64,000 bases of DNA from Platycnemis pennipes (lineage: Eukaryota > Arthropoda > Insecta > Odonata > Platycnemididae). Positions 46,015 to 57,420 of this stretch are shown here, one piece after another. Position numbers and translations under genes: made by a program. Location of the stretch: the NCBI GenBank assembly GCA_933228895.1, contig OW121854.1, forward strand, positions 56,648,609-56,712,608, given 5' to 3'. The notes beneath the pieces were generated by a model. It was given only the letters and a program-made list of their open reading frames with translations. It made no database searches and had not been told where the DNA came from. Positions within the stretch are counted from its first letter, which is position 1. Every line of letters starts with the position of its first letter.

Positions 46015-47999
46015 CGATTTTTAAAGGCTTTAAAGGACCTAGATGTTCTTATGACTGGAATCACTTTTCAACTGCGTGATTTTAGTCATTTCATAATCCC
46101 TTTTCGTCCAAAAATGGTCGCTTAAAATTTGTGTTAGAGCCAAATATATCTTTGAAGATAAAATTTATACCTGTCGTGAGAGCCTGACGAGTTACACACC
46201 GGCATAATGATTAGCTCTCCTAACCACAATCTAAAATATCTCCCCATCTCAGTATTGTATTTCACAAGTGCAAACAAAAATTCACATACCCATAGTAGGG
46301 TTGCAACATTTACTTATGATGAGCGGCAAGATTTACCTACCTAAGATGAGCGGCAACATTTACCTAGAGCGGCAGGCTAATAAAGTTTATCTTCATTAGC
46401 ATCAACCTCCGTAGCCTATTCCAGGATGGAATTCACAATATTCTTCATATTAATGTATTGCTTCACGTACTCTTTATCATACTCTTACTTATTAAGAGCA
46501 TAATATGCTACCACTCAAAGAGTCCATACTTTCCGTCTGTGATATTCTGGTGTGCCATTTCTTATAATTAATTTCACGTTAATTTCCCATATCTGTTCGG
46601 CAATCCCATCTCTTTTCTCCCTGGAAAAGCCATCCGTTTTCAATAACCTGACTAAATCAGCGAATCACAACCCGTTCATTGCTATTCCTTTGCTAGCGAC
46701 TCTGAATCCATATTTTTTCATAGCCAACTGCTCATGAAGTACTCACTCTATTATCGCTGACAATTCTCCCGAATACCGGAAACTAGGTCGACCATAGAGG
46801 TTGGATCATGAGTGTGAAAAAGATATAAAAATTTCTTCTTTTGACTCGAGTCGTTTTTAAAAAAAGTGCTCTTTGAACTTTACACATTTTTAAGGTTCAG
46901 AAAACTCATGTATCATAATGAAGTTAAAGAATAGTCGATGAGTTACGTATTTAATGATTAATTTTCTCATAAGTATCTCTGAGCCAGCTGCGTGTCGTTT
47001 TGGAGTAACTAGAGCGTTTTACCAGCATAAAAGCAGAACAGTTGCGTAGAGGTCACATGAAATCATAATTAGATATTCTCAATATGGATGCAACTAAAAG
47101 ATGATGATATCAATTATATCTGCTTGCTCATGATAGAGTAAAACCGAGCACGTGTTCCTGTTGTAAGAGCAAAAGGTAAGAAAGAAACAAGAGTTATGAA
47201 TGCATAGTCGTTTCCATCCACCCAACTGACAGAGGTTTGTCAAACTAATTTATTTATGGTGATGCCCTGGCACAAAGCTTGTCAAAGTTGTGGAAAATAT
47301 TCTGATGGAACGATAGCATTTTAACTGAATAAAAATCGTGAGTAGGTATGCAAAAGATGGATGTATCTAAAAGATGATATCACAGTCATGTCTATTTCCT
47401 TAGGTATTCAATTCTATTTAGTGCACCTCGTGAACTTAGGCACTCTGCTTCCCTCATTTTTCCAGTTCATTACTGCACGCTGTGCATCTAATGCCGTTTT
47501 TAACGAAAGTTACACAAATAAAAATTTTGTGTTATCAACATTTGGTCCATAATCAGTGGATTCGAAGGGGCGAGGCTCAAATTAGGATTTGAGTTCTAAT
47601 TTCAACGAGAATAAATGAAAAAAGTATTAAAATTCCCAAAACTTTTTTGGCAAGCTGAATTCCAATTTTATCCAGCGCTAATTCCATCCATTACCTGATA
47701 ATATCCACTATTGGACGAAACTGGTAATGAAGTTTGACGATAAAGTCTGTGGAATTTGACTAAGTTTTTTTTTACCTTTATTGTCTATGTTGGCATAAGG
47801 CCAGCAAAAACTTTTTTTTAATAATCCGTTTAAAAATCGTGAGATGAGTCATAAATTAGTCTATTTGTTGTTTTTTGGGCATATATTTTCCTTCAGTTAA
47901 AGTGCTAGAAGTGACTTGAGTATTCCCACCCCTTTAAAATAGTCCTGCATGGAATTATTTCGATCTATAGCGTGTTGATATGGGCGTAGGAACACGTTA
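46015..47999. other. Unassigned AT-rich DNA, about 2 kb
   Basis: Nothing recognised. A weak pair of similar GATGGATGTATCTAAAAGATGATAT-type segments occurs at about 47,085 and 47,357. Confidence 0.4.
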
Positions 48000-48579
48000 G
48001 CACTTGAGTCGACATTAATGCTCGTTTTTCCCGAGCTGAAAGCAAGGAAGAGGGCCAAAGAGGAAGCTTGAGAGCGAATTGAGTGCAGGAATGGAGAGGA
48101 AGAGAGAAAGGGAAATGGCAAGAGAGTAGCAAAGAGGAGGAGATGGAATGAATAAAATGTTTACCCACGTCATTCGTTCTTTCTCCATTTCTTCCCTTCC
48201 CTCCCTCTCTCTCTTTGCGCTCACCTTTCTCCAGTCAACAACGACCAAGGCGTGCAAATGATGGGGTGAGGTAATGTGGAAGGAGATCCACAGTTTTGGC
48301 CGGCGGGCGTGGGGGTTTTGCGAGAGGTTGGATTGTGGTGGAGGGAGGGACAGGATATGGTCCCGAGGGCTGTTAGAAGCACGCCAGCCGGCGGGTGAGG
48401 GAAACGTTGTCGGTTGCCGCGGAGAGAAGTGAGAGGGAGAGTGGATTGTGTTTCGTGAGGGTCGTCGGTTGAGGGAGGGGGGGAGAAGGGGCGTGTTGTA
48501 AAAAGCGAAGGATGCGTGGAAGTCGGAGAGAGGTAGATGAAGAGGTGAAGGGGGTATTAAGGGAAGAGTTTGTGTTTGT

Positions 48580-48627
<48 letters not shown>

Positions 48628-48770
48628 TGTGGAGGAACACAAAGCGTCGGAGTTAGGTAGGGAAACAATGTGATTAAGGCGCGAATTCCATCCGATTTAT
48701 CCCACACCACATCCCGTAATCGGGATCGAAATGAATAATTAGTTGGAACGAGGAATATTTTATCGCGCAA
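48000..48770. other. Purine-rich, GC-richer block
   Basis: A 251-codon minus frame spans this block, but it is Ser/Leu/Pro-rich, includes the translated GA microsatellite, and shows no motif, so I treat it as composition-driven. On the minus strand a good acceptor (CTTCCTTGCTTTCAG, ending near 48,037) is followed by an open segment of about 45 codons to a stop near 47,897. This might be a terminal exon, but no upstream partner is evident. Confidence 0.3.
48583..48625. repeat. GA dinucleotide microsatellite
   Basis: About 20 uninterrupted AG/GA units. A shorter GA run is at 48,889-48,899. Confidence 0.95.
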
Positions 48771-48921
48771 AAGTGTTACGATGCATATTGTGACTTCGGT
48801 ACAAAACTAAAACTATGGGAAGAACAAACTGTAAAGTTATTCTGGTTGAAAGGCTAATGTGGAGTGAAGGTACAAGCGCAGGGAAAGAGAGAGAGAGAGG
48901 GAGGAGGAGAAAAACTGTTTT

Positions 48922-49131
48922 TATGGAATGATAAGAGGTAGTAATAGGAGGTATTTGGAAGTAGGAGGAACAACTTTTAAAACACAGTTATGTGCTACTT
49001 GGAAGCATTTATAAATAATTAAAAGTAGTAATATCCATAGTAATATACCGTTACCGATAGAACATACGGTGTGTATGGAAGAAACCCCAAAAAATAAATT
49101 ATACCCATTATTAAGAATTTACAAATATTTA
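48922..49131 (+). repeat. 210-bp direct repeat, copy 1
   Basis: Identical base for base to 51180-51389 by eye. The flanks diverge immediately on both sides. No TG..CA ends, no tRNA boxes, no coding. Confidence 0.9.
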
Positions 49132-49249
49132 TCATTATTTTTTTCGTGGCTGGCGAGGGCTCTACCTCGCCGCCACCTGTTCCGGAGTTTATAAAATAGT
49201 TTAATAATTTTCAAAATAGTTTTATAAATACTTTTATTCACTGCTCTCA

Positions 49250-49810
49250 CTGTCTCAGTGATCAATTGATTGATTGGTTGATAGTTTTTATTTCCGTACA
49301 TTATATTGTACAATAAATCTTCGAGTAGTTTACCAGGTAATAAATAAATAACACAAAATAATAACAGTTAACAATTAACAGTTTTCTAGATAGATTTATG
49401 GTTCGCTCTCTAGGATGTTGATTTGTAATCGCAATCGAATCTTGAATGTTGTAAATGAGGGTGCGTTTCTCACATGAGATTGTAGTGTGTTCCATAAGTA
49501 AGATCAGCTAATATGAAAGGAGTTTCGGAGCGTCTCCGTAGAGCAGCGAGGTATCGCCAGTGGCGGGATCTCAACCCTCACAGGTCTGGTGCTGTGATAA
49601 ACAGAGAAATAACTAGCTAAGTAATTGGGTAGCCCAGTTTTTAGTATTTTATACATGAGGCTGGTAGCGAAGTATTGCCTACGCTCCTTTACGGTGAACC
49701 AACACAATTCCCACCTATAAGGTGTGATGTGCACATCCCGTCTAAGACCAAAGACATACCTTATCCCTCTGTTAACTAATCACTGTAGCTTAAGGTTACT
49801 TTCCCTTGAA
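49250..49810 (-). mobile_element. CR1/L2-like non-LTR retrotransposon 3' end (minus)
   Basis: The minus strand reads NRGIRYVFGLRRDVHITPYR, WELCWFTVKERRQYFATSLM, YKILKTGLPNYL, then after a frameshift LWNTLQSHVRNAPSFTTFKI and a stop near 49,399. This order (I.YVFGL...HITPYR..L.WL.V..RR.YF...L.YK.L....P.YL...LWN.LP..VR....F..FK..L) is the C-terminal domain of CR1/Rex/L2-type reverse transcriptase proteins. It is 5'-truncated and sits between the two 210-bp repeats. Confidence 0.75.
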
Positions 49811-51179
49811 ACGTCGCAAATGACCAGGGAGCAGGTGATCTTACTATGAACACATGATGATCCCCAAAATGATTAAGGCCCAGCATAAATAACCTTTATG
49901 GAGCTGTCTTCTAGAGCGTAATTCATAATATCTCACCGTCCTTACTGTAAATCCAATTGTCCCTTAGCAAATGTAATTAAAATATTGTGGCATCATTTTC
50001 GAAAGATCTCGACAAGTGAATATAATGGCATATTTTTTCCGGAGTTTTATATGGAAAATAAAAACATATCATGAAGAAACATTATGTCCTTTTTCGTGGT
50101 CATAAAGATTTATCTTTGGGGACTAAGTGTAAAATTTTTAGGGTCTTATCCATGTGACGCTCCGTTCAGAATTTATTTTATCAGCATTAAAACAAATTTT
50201 ATGCGGTAGTAAAGGGTTTGTACGATTTCTTTTTCTTATCTGTCAAGCAGAATTTTTACCTTTTAGTATGTAAATTTAAGGGTTGCTAACTAGCTGCTGA
50301 AACTCTTAACAGAGAGTACCCACTAATGTGGGGACGATATTTTGCCTGCCGGAAATTTTAGGGAGTCCGGGTTCAAATCCCGGTCAAGATGTGAATTTTT
50401 TTAATTCACATTGACCGTGAAAATTCTGATTTTGTTTTAGCATGGTTTCAATGAGGATATAATTTAGACTTAATAGGTGCCCATATGATATGCGGCTGGT
50501 TTGCCTATAATTTCCTTAGATCATTTCAAAACTTCAGGGATCAAGTATGATCTCGTAGAAATAACGAGAATATATAACTCAATCTATGTTTTTGGCCTTA
50601 TAGTACATTTCCCTTTATTTATCATGCAAGGTAAAAAAATCTTTTGTAGTCCAACATATCCAGTGGGGATGGCCGAATTTTTTAAAACACAATTCACCAT
50701 TTTGTATCGGTACAGGATTTACCTCTATTTATTTCACACGACTAAACAAATCTATGATATAGGTGAAGTAGCGACAATAATTAGTGAGATAATTCCACGT
50801 TTTGATGAAACAATGTACGAAAAATTCCATCTCAATCAGCCAAAGTTTAAAAGGCTAGATGCTTGTTTACAAAAATATATTTGGAATTATGTTGCCAGCA
50901 AGCCTCTGTAAGCTGTGTATGTACACACATAGGGCCATCAGTTTTAAGCTCAGGGATCCTAGACAATAATACATAATTCCTTATATAGTTATGAATGTCA
51001 TGCTGTATGTGACCAAATACACGTTATGATCGCATTCTATCGTATTAATCATGGATGTAATCTATAGCTGAGATCTGAAGGAACTACCATGCTTCAGATA
51101 AATAATGCACGTACTAGACTTTTTTAGTTTCAAATGTAGTGTCTCATAATGGGGTCTTTTACCATATTTTTCAAAGTTC
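49811..51179. other. Unassigned DNA with a tRNA-like remnant and a 136-codon frame
   Basis: Positions 50,368-50,392 contain GGGTTCAAATCCCGG, a B-box match, without a clear A box. The plus frame 50,501-50,911 (136 codons, reading from a TTG) includes YRYRIYLYLFHTTKQIYDIG and FDETMYEKFHLNQPKFKRLD; it is longer than typical here but matches no family that I know. Confidence 0.35.
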
Positions 51180-51389
51180 TATGGAATGATAAGAGGTAGT
51201 AATAGGAGGTATTTGGAAGTAGGAGGAACAACTTTTAAAACACAGTTATGTGCTACTTGGAAGCATTTATAAATAATTAAAAGTAGTAATATCCATAGTA
51301 ATATACCGTTACCGATAGAACATACGGTGTGTATGGAAGAAACCCCAAAAAATAAATTATACCCATTATTAAGAATTTACAAATATTTA
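51180..51389 (+). repeat. 210-bp direct repeat, copy 2
   Basis: Identical to 48922-49131, in the same orientation, 2,258 bp apart. Confidence 0.9.
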
Positions 51390-51636
51390 CAAACCAGAGT
51401 TTGTAAAATAAAAAGACCCGTATTTTTTCTTTCTTCGATTCGTCAATTAGTTGTAGAGTTATGAGCGGGGAAAAAATGATGTTTTTAACTCTTTCGGAAA
51501 ATTGGGCGAGCATAGGACTTGTATGTCATCCACCTCATCCCATCTCAACTGAGAATACGAAGCTTCTTCACCCAATCACAATGAGGGACACACAGTTGAC
51601 TTTGCAAATGGAAGTGGTTGTTAAACTTCATGCGGA

Positions 51637-51990
51637 TTATTTCGAAAGGCGTTGCATTATACACTGCAATGTGATTTGTGAATAAGTAAATAAACTACAG
51701 CCCGAGAATCTTTCCAAGTTGATGTTTTCCCCGTGAATATTTAGTCCTAAAACCTTCTCTACGATTTCCTTTATGGCTTTTTCTATGTGCACATCAAAAA
51801 CTACAGGAGAGAGGACACAGCCTTGTCTCACCTCTTTGCCAATTCTTGCCTTTTCACTGCTGGGTGCATATTTAATCGCTGCCGCCTGATTTTTATAAAA
51901 ACTATTGACATTTTCTTGGTCATTATAAGACACCCTAATTTCTCTTAAGTGACTTGAATTGAATTCTAATCTACGTTGTCCGTGCATGGA
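51637..51990 (-). mobile_element. Reverse transcriptase fragment of a LINE (minus)
   Basis: A 116-codon minus frame includes REIRVSYNDQENVNSFYKNQ, ARIGKEVRQGCVLSPVVFDV and KVLGLNIHGENINLERFSG. VRQGCVLSP.VF is motif 4 (QGxxLSPxLF) of non-LTR reverse transcriptases. The YADD catalytic box would follow and is not seen. The wording is consistent with the RTE-like family in this window, but the parts do not overlap so I cannot confirm it. Confidence 0.75.
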
Positions 51991-53369
51991 AAACCTCGGA
52001 GAAAATGGTAAATTACCCTATAATTTGGTAATGAGATTGAAGTCATTCTCAACCCTTATCCTCAAGACGGGATTCGAGTCCATAATCTTTGGATGTTGAC
52101 ATAGAATGGCCAGATTGGCCATCAAATTGGCCATTCTTTGGCTCTCGGTCCATTTTCGGTTTAGTGCTAATAAAATAAATATTCCTGTATTTAGAGAAGA
52201 TATGTTCACAGCCGGGCGTGGTTGCAAGGTCAGTGGTTTTGTGGCAATACTAGATCACTTTGTGCTCTGGAATGGCAACTCAAAATGTCATGAATTCGAA
52301 TCCCACCCAGGACATTGGTTTTGTGTTTGTTTTAGGAATAAGATCTTAGAATAAAGGTGCAATATAACCTTAGTCATTTTAGCATCTATAAATTAATTAA
52401 TAATATTATTGTATATATAATAATATTATTATTATATTAATAATAAATTAATTAATATTATTGCATATTCACAGATGTTTATTTGTAAATTCTAAGTCAT
52501 CTATAGTAAAATGCATGGGAATGTGGTCACGAGCAGAGTACGTATATAGTTCAACTTTCACTGGGTTGGGCCCATGCTATCCGTTGAATACTTTTAGAGT
52601 AGGTATACCTACGGACAATATGTACTACCAATTCGGGGTCCTTGCGATAAATGGAGCGTGAAACGATATTCTTGGAGGCATAAATAAGAGGCGTTCAACT
52701 AAAAATAGAGGAGCTAAACGAGCTCCTTCGCGGAGATTTCAAGGAGTCGCTCAAGCTGCATACTTGAAGCGCTTTAACCCCCTCGCCTTGAGGCAAGCGA
52801 TGGGAAAACACGGGAGCTATGGCGTGAAGAAAGAGCTCGGGCCATGAGAGAGAAACGAGAATGAGCCAAAGAGTCGTTGTAGTGTGAGTATAGAACGTGG
52901 AAGGAAACCAAAATTTCCAAACTAACTCGGGGTAAATAGAAAGGGTACCTTTTAAGGATACCTAAGGGAAATTGATTTCACGGTAGAACTATTTTGTTAT
53001 TTTTTCCCTCATATCATTACATCGAGATTGAATTTTTCTTCTCGACGAAAGGTTCACTCCTACGGCAATGAATGTAGAGGCAGATTTTGCGATCGCAAAT
53101 TTAACTATCATGGGATAATATTGGCAGATCCAAGAAGGTTAGAATGTACTGGCAGAAAATTTGAGAAGCCAGCGGCCATCATGGTAGGTTCGGCATACGG
53201 GCTTCCTGCTCGCGGTACTCGTACGAATGAAGTTCATTGACCTGTTTTAGACCGATATCGTTTAAGATGTGTACGAATCATTCTCTAGCGTTGATGTAGG
53301 GTAAATTATTCTCTACATATAGTTCTGTAATCATCACACATTTTTCTCAACTAATACAAATCCTGTAGT
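51991..53369. other. Unassigned DNA
   Basis: Two B-box-like strings (52,071-52,081 on the minus strand; 52,293-52,308 on the plus strand) without matching A boxes. A TTAATTAATATTATT-rich palindromic patch is at 52,391-52,461. A purine-rich GC block is at 52,690-52,900. No gene supported. Confidence 0.35.
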
Positions 53370-53550
53370 CCTTATGGTTACTATATTTCATTAAGGACTG
53401 TTTTTTCTGGTATCCCTTTCATAGCTAATTTTACTTAAGGTACCTTTAAATATCAATCTAAAACTTAGTAGTAATAGTAAAATCAATAATTTAACAACAT
53501 TTGGAAAATGATTCGCATACATTAGAAACAATATCAGTCTAAAACCGGCC
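53370..53550 (+). repeat. Dispersed repeat family D, copy 3 (partial)
   Basis: Shares GGACTGTTTTTTCTGGTATC, CTTTCATAGCTAATTTTACT and TTTGGAAAATGATTCGCATA with the other copies in the same order. Highly diverged. Confidence 0.45.
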
Positions 53551-53552
53551 CA

Positions 53553-53872
53553 GGGGATGTGTGTTCTAAATCTTCGGGTTTATCTCGAATAGGTAACCAG
53601 GGAGTCACGCGGTACACAAAGGTATGCAAATTTGGTGCTTTAAAATCACAGATTACAACCTCAATTATTTTTTACACTTTTGTTTTATCTCATCTCATCT
53701 GGGGGCTCCATAGTCGAGACGGATGAGAAAAACTCAAGTGAAAACAATTAGTGATATTGTAACGAGCAATTCAGGCAAACTAAATTTGTAAGCCATTCGT
53801 GTTTGCACCACGTGACTCCTTGGTTACGTATTCGAGATAATTCCGACGATTTCAAATCCCCCCCGTTTGCGT
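53553..53872. mobile_element. MITE-like element with long terminal inverted repeats
   Basis: The left end (about 53,558-53,635) and the right end (about 53,785-53,868) are inverted copies over roughly 65-75 bp. Shared blocks include TATCTCGAATA, GTAACCA(A/G)GGAGTCACG and CAAATTT. The centre has no coding. No unambiguous target duplication is seen. Long, diverged inverted repeats around a short non-coding core fit a non-autonomous DNA transposon. Confidence 0.6.
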
Positions 53873-53878
53873 ATTGCT

Positions 53879-54383
53879 AGAAACTTACCTCTGCATGAAG
53901 CTCATCATATTATGTTGTTTCTGCGCTCAAGACACCTTTGTCAATGAGGTTAGTGTATGTACACCGTGGTCTGAGCATCTGAGTTTATTCTTGGAAAGAG
54001 AATCGATCATTTGATTGGCATTGTAAAATGCCATGCGCCAGAAAGAGTGGAGGGAAGAAGAGGAATGGAAGATTGAGTTCTAGTTCAGCAGTTAACTGCC
54101 TACATTTTGCCCTCGTGCGGAAGAAGCAACCTTGAAAAGCCATACCCTTCCTATTCCTTTTTTATGCATGATATGTAGTGCATGTTTGGTGAGCAATCAC
54201 CCCCTGCCACACACCCTTGTGGTGGCTTGCAGGGTATTATGTAGATGTAGATGTAGATGTACCCTCTTTTATGAGTGACTGTTTTTCCAGGAGTTCTATT
54301 CATGGCTAACTTCACTCAATGGAGTCTTTCAGTATTCACGTCTTTAGCAGCATCAGCAGTAACATTTATAAATCAACTATCGG
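53879..54383 (+). repeat. Dispersed repeat family D, copy 2, left part
   Basis: Blocks shared in order with 41218-41660 (AGAAACTTACCTCTGCATGA, CACCGTGGTCTGAGCATCTG, CTGCCTACATTTTGCC, GCAGTAACATTTATAA). A TAGATG-tailed repeat is inserted inside it at about 54,160-54,260. The matching 3' part resumes at 55385. Confidence 0.6.
54204..54260 (+). repeat. TAGATG-tailed short dispersed repeat, copy 3
   Basis: CCTGCCACACACCCTTGTGG, TGGCTTGCAGGGTATTATG, then three TAGATG units. Best-preserved tail of the five copies; nested in family D. Its similarity to copy 4 starts upstream at GCATGTTTG (about 54,179). Confidence 0.7.
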
Positions 54384-55384
54384 AAGGTGCCCGCTGATTT
54401 TCAATGGGAGGGGCAAAAGTAGGAAATAATAGGGTAGTTGTGATTTTACTGTAGAGAATCTTGCACCTAACATTTTCAATGTAATTTTTCATAAAAAGTT
54501 GAATTTGCCCTTGGGTACAGTCGCTTTATTTTCATTCTGGCGTCTGAGAATTATTTTTTTTTTTTGCATCTTTGTCTCTTCCAAACGTCTCTTGACACCT
54601 TCATGACATTAGGTATATGGCTGAGCTTATGCTCGAAGTAGATGTAATTTTCAAATTTCAGCGGGAATAGAAGAAACCTTCGTATTTACACCGGTGTTAT
54701 ATTATCAGGGATTAAGGAAGAAGGGGAAATAAAAAAAATAAATACTCATCGAAAAAGACTAATACCAGCAAAAAAAATCATGTTCAGGTATAGAGATGAA
54801 CAGCAGTAGTGATAAATCAGCACAAATAGTTCTAAGGATTAAGTGTATAGAAAGTGTCGAAAGAAACAAAAAGGAACCTCTCAGTTGATGGGCCATTTCA
54901 AACTTATTTGTAAACAAAGTCTTCGGTCGCCATGGGAAATGGCTGTTTAAACAGTAAAATTTCAGAACATTCCGCAAAAATCTTCATATTTCCGGTAATT
55001 TTAACCAAAATCAGTATTACACGATAAAATTAAGAATTATTATAGCGGTCTATACTATAGCGACGATGGCTAGGATTATCTTTTGGTTAGTTTGCGTCAC
55101 AAGTTTGTGCAATGAATATTTATAATTAAATTTTAAAGTGAAAAAATGGCTACAAGCTGTAAGAAAGCCCTTTACACGTATTTCTTGTGGGAATTCTTTG
55201 ACTCGACTAGGGTCAAATCGAGGACCTATATTTACAATAATAATGACCAAAAATAGTGTCCAAGGATGACATTTAATAAACCTGAAAGTTTCAAAGCTGT
55301 GCTATATTTGGTTCTTGGGTTTTAGGTGAACATTCTAACACATATAGATACATACATTCTACTTTATATATAAGATAAATGTTG
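54384..55384. other. About 1 kb interrupting repeat family D copy 2
   Basis: Family D copy 1 runs continuously across the equivalent point (41,650-41,670), so this segment looks like an insertion here. It has no recognised coding, no inverted ends and no clear target duplication. Confidence 0.4.
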
Positions 55385-55525
55385 GAAAATGATTCCTAAA
55401 CATTCGAATGACATACGCCTAAAGCAAAGAAATACTTCCTTAGATATGTACGGTGTATTCGCAGTAAACAGGTCAGTTACAATGTTTACCACAACAATGT
55501 AGCGACTTTATACCACAACCCGTTT
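55385..55525 (+). repeat. Dispersed repeat family D, copy 2, right part
   Basis: Matches 41,660-41,810: GTTGGAAAATGATT, AACATTCGAATGACATACG, AAAGCAAAGAAATACTTCCT, CAGGTCAGTTACA. Confidence 0.6.
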
Positions 55526-56203
55526 TTTTTATGCATCACGTGATCTGGTGACGTTCTAATTCTACCCGCCCATTACCCACTAAACGACACAAATGATCTC
55601 AGCCTCCCCTCCCTCGAACAGCCACAGCTAATGCTACAGAGTCAGGGAAGAGAGAGTTAGGCGGATGAAAAGAAGAGGCGACGAGGGAATGGACGAAAAT
55701 TTCGGCTGAAAAGGGAGGATGAGTAGGACGAGAGGGAAAGGGAGAGGATAAGAGACTGGGTGGAAGAGGTGAGAAGGGAGGAGAAAGAGGAGGAAAGGTA
55801 GGGCATGTTTGGTTAAAGGATACGGAGGTTGACAGCTGAGGAGATATGTTAGTCTCGCGGGTAAGCGCGGAGAGTGGCAAAAACAGTGGCGCTCCCTGCG
55901 AGAGTTATTAGTGGGGGGAGCACGAGGGTTTTCGGAAGAGGGTTACGGAAGGGATTGCGGCAGAGCTCCATCCTCGATTAGGATTCGTGGCTGGCATTAA
56001 GAGACAATTTTCCACTCCCCACAAACTTCCTTTCCTCGCCTGCTAGCCATCCCGCTTCCCACTCGTGTGCGGCCACCAAAAAATGGAGAATTTGTGATAT
56101 TGGAAATACGACATAGTGCTGTGATATTATCACCGACACGTCGATGTCAGTGGACCAAATAGCATTTATGTCAAATCATCGCATGGAGTCAATCAATCAA
56201 TAT
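55526..56203. other. Unassigned DNA, purine-rich in the middle
   Basis: Positions 55,560-55,612 weakly resemble the 3' part of SINE family A (CGACACAAATGATCTCAGCC against GGCGCAAATGACCTCAGC). Positions 55,640-55,880 are A/G-rich; the 93-codon minus frame there is Pro/Ser-rich and composition-driven. Confidence 0.35.
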
Positions 56204-56238
56204 TTCGATGTCGAATATTATCAATATTCGACATCGAA
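56204..56238. repeat. Perfect 16-bp palindrome with a 3-base loop
   Basis: Arms 56204-56219 and 56223-56238 pair exactly around ATC. No flanking evidence for a terminator or element end. Confidence 0.85.
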
Positions 56239-57209
56239 TCAATCCAACATCGATATTTTCTATGATCTGTTTCCACGTCCTCTTATTTTAATATATGCTT
56301 ATATTTCTTTAATTATCAGGAGTTTAGGTCAATGGGATGAAAAGGTCAATAATTTTGCCCATGTTTGGGATATTGATGTATCCATCTTCAGGGTTTCAAG
56401 TTTTTGAAATTTTTTTAACCAAAAATCTTGAAGCGCTGAATATGGTTACATAAATATCCGAAACGTCATCATAAAGTTTTTACCTTTTTATTCCATCAAC
56501 CTAATATCCTGATTATTAACAAAAGTAATTATCGATATTTTGGGCATGTCGCACAAGCAAAGGCTTCCGCGGTGCGCTCACAGGGAATAATGCTTTTCGA
56601 AAAACTATGCGGCAACGGCGTTCGACCCGAAGTCGCATATTGGAAAGTTGGAGCAACTGTCATCGTTTCTTGTTTGACTAAATAAACGAAACGCGGTAAA
56701 ACTAAGAATATACAACTAAGTAGAACATTATCAAGTGGTCAATGAACAGGAAAACCAATTAGCTCTAGTACCAAGTTATTACTCCTCGCTTCTTGTAAGA
56801 ACCATCAACCATGACACCTTTTTAAACCTATGATTCGAAAGGTTTGTAGCGGCCTTATAACCCCTGTGACCTTGAATGTGACCTTTCAGGGGTCGCGGTT
56901 GCATTTTGCAACTCGTAAATCCTTCCAACTTGTTCTTCTTGTCCAAAAACCTAATAATTGAAAGTCTCACAAAATAATGTTTCTTTTGTAATTCGAATAA
57001 TTAAACATTGAAATCCTATAAGGCAAAATTTGAATTATTGGTTGTACCTTATTTCTGGGGTCAAAAGGTCATATTTATTAAATTTGACTTAGTCTCAATA
57101 AGCTTACCACCTTTTTCTACCCAGGCACCAAATTTCATCCATGTGGGAAGAAAAAAGTGCCTAAAATTACGGGTCAAAAATGACACACGATCAGTGGGAC
57201 ACTCTGTAT
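56239..57209. other. Unassigned AT-rich DNA
   Basis: Ends with GGGACACTCTGTATGTGG (57,197-57,214), similar to terminal strings of many insect transposons (GGGACACCCTGTAT type), but no partner end was found. Confidence 0.35.
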
Positions 57210-57420
57210 GTGGAAAACATATAGATTAAAAGTGTATGTGAAACCAATATATTCTCCATACATGGAAAATTTATTGGCTGAACATATATGCCGAATCCAT
57301 ATATTTTCCATATATGTCACATATATGAAAAGTGCCACATATCTTGAGACCATATGTGGACCATATATGGGGAATATATGGCCATATATTTCCCATAATT
57401 GTCCCATGTATAGGGCTTCA
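57210..57420. repeat. Palindromic ATATGG/CCATAT-rich block
   Basis: At least eight occurrences of CATATATGG/CCATATAT-type words, including a near-perfect palindrome GGGAATATATGG-CCATATATTTCCC at about 57,370-57,394. Open frames on both strands (137 codons minus, 85 plus) follow from its symmetry. Confidence 0.65.

Noticed and set aside
48015..48770. 251-codon minus-strand open frame, the longest in the window
   Set aside because: Ser/Leu/Pro-rich, includes the translated GA microsatellite, and lacks any domain or codon-level sign of selection. Low stop frequency follows from the purine-rich plus strand.
48922..51389. LTR retrotransposon with 210-bp LTRs
   Set aside because: The repeats lack TG..CA ends, the interior has no gag, protease or primer-binding site, and it contains a minus-strand CR1/L2-like 3' end instead.
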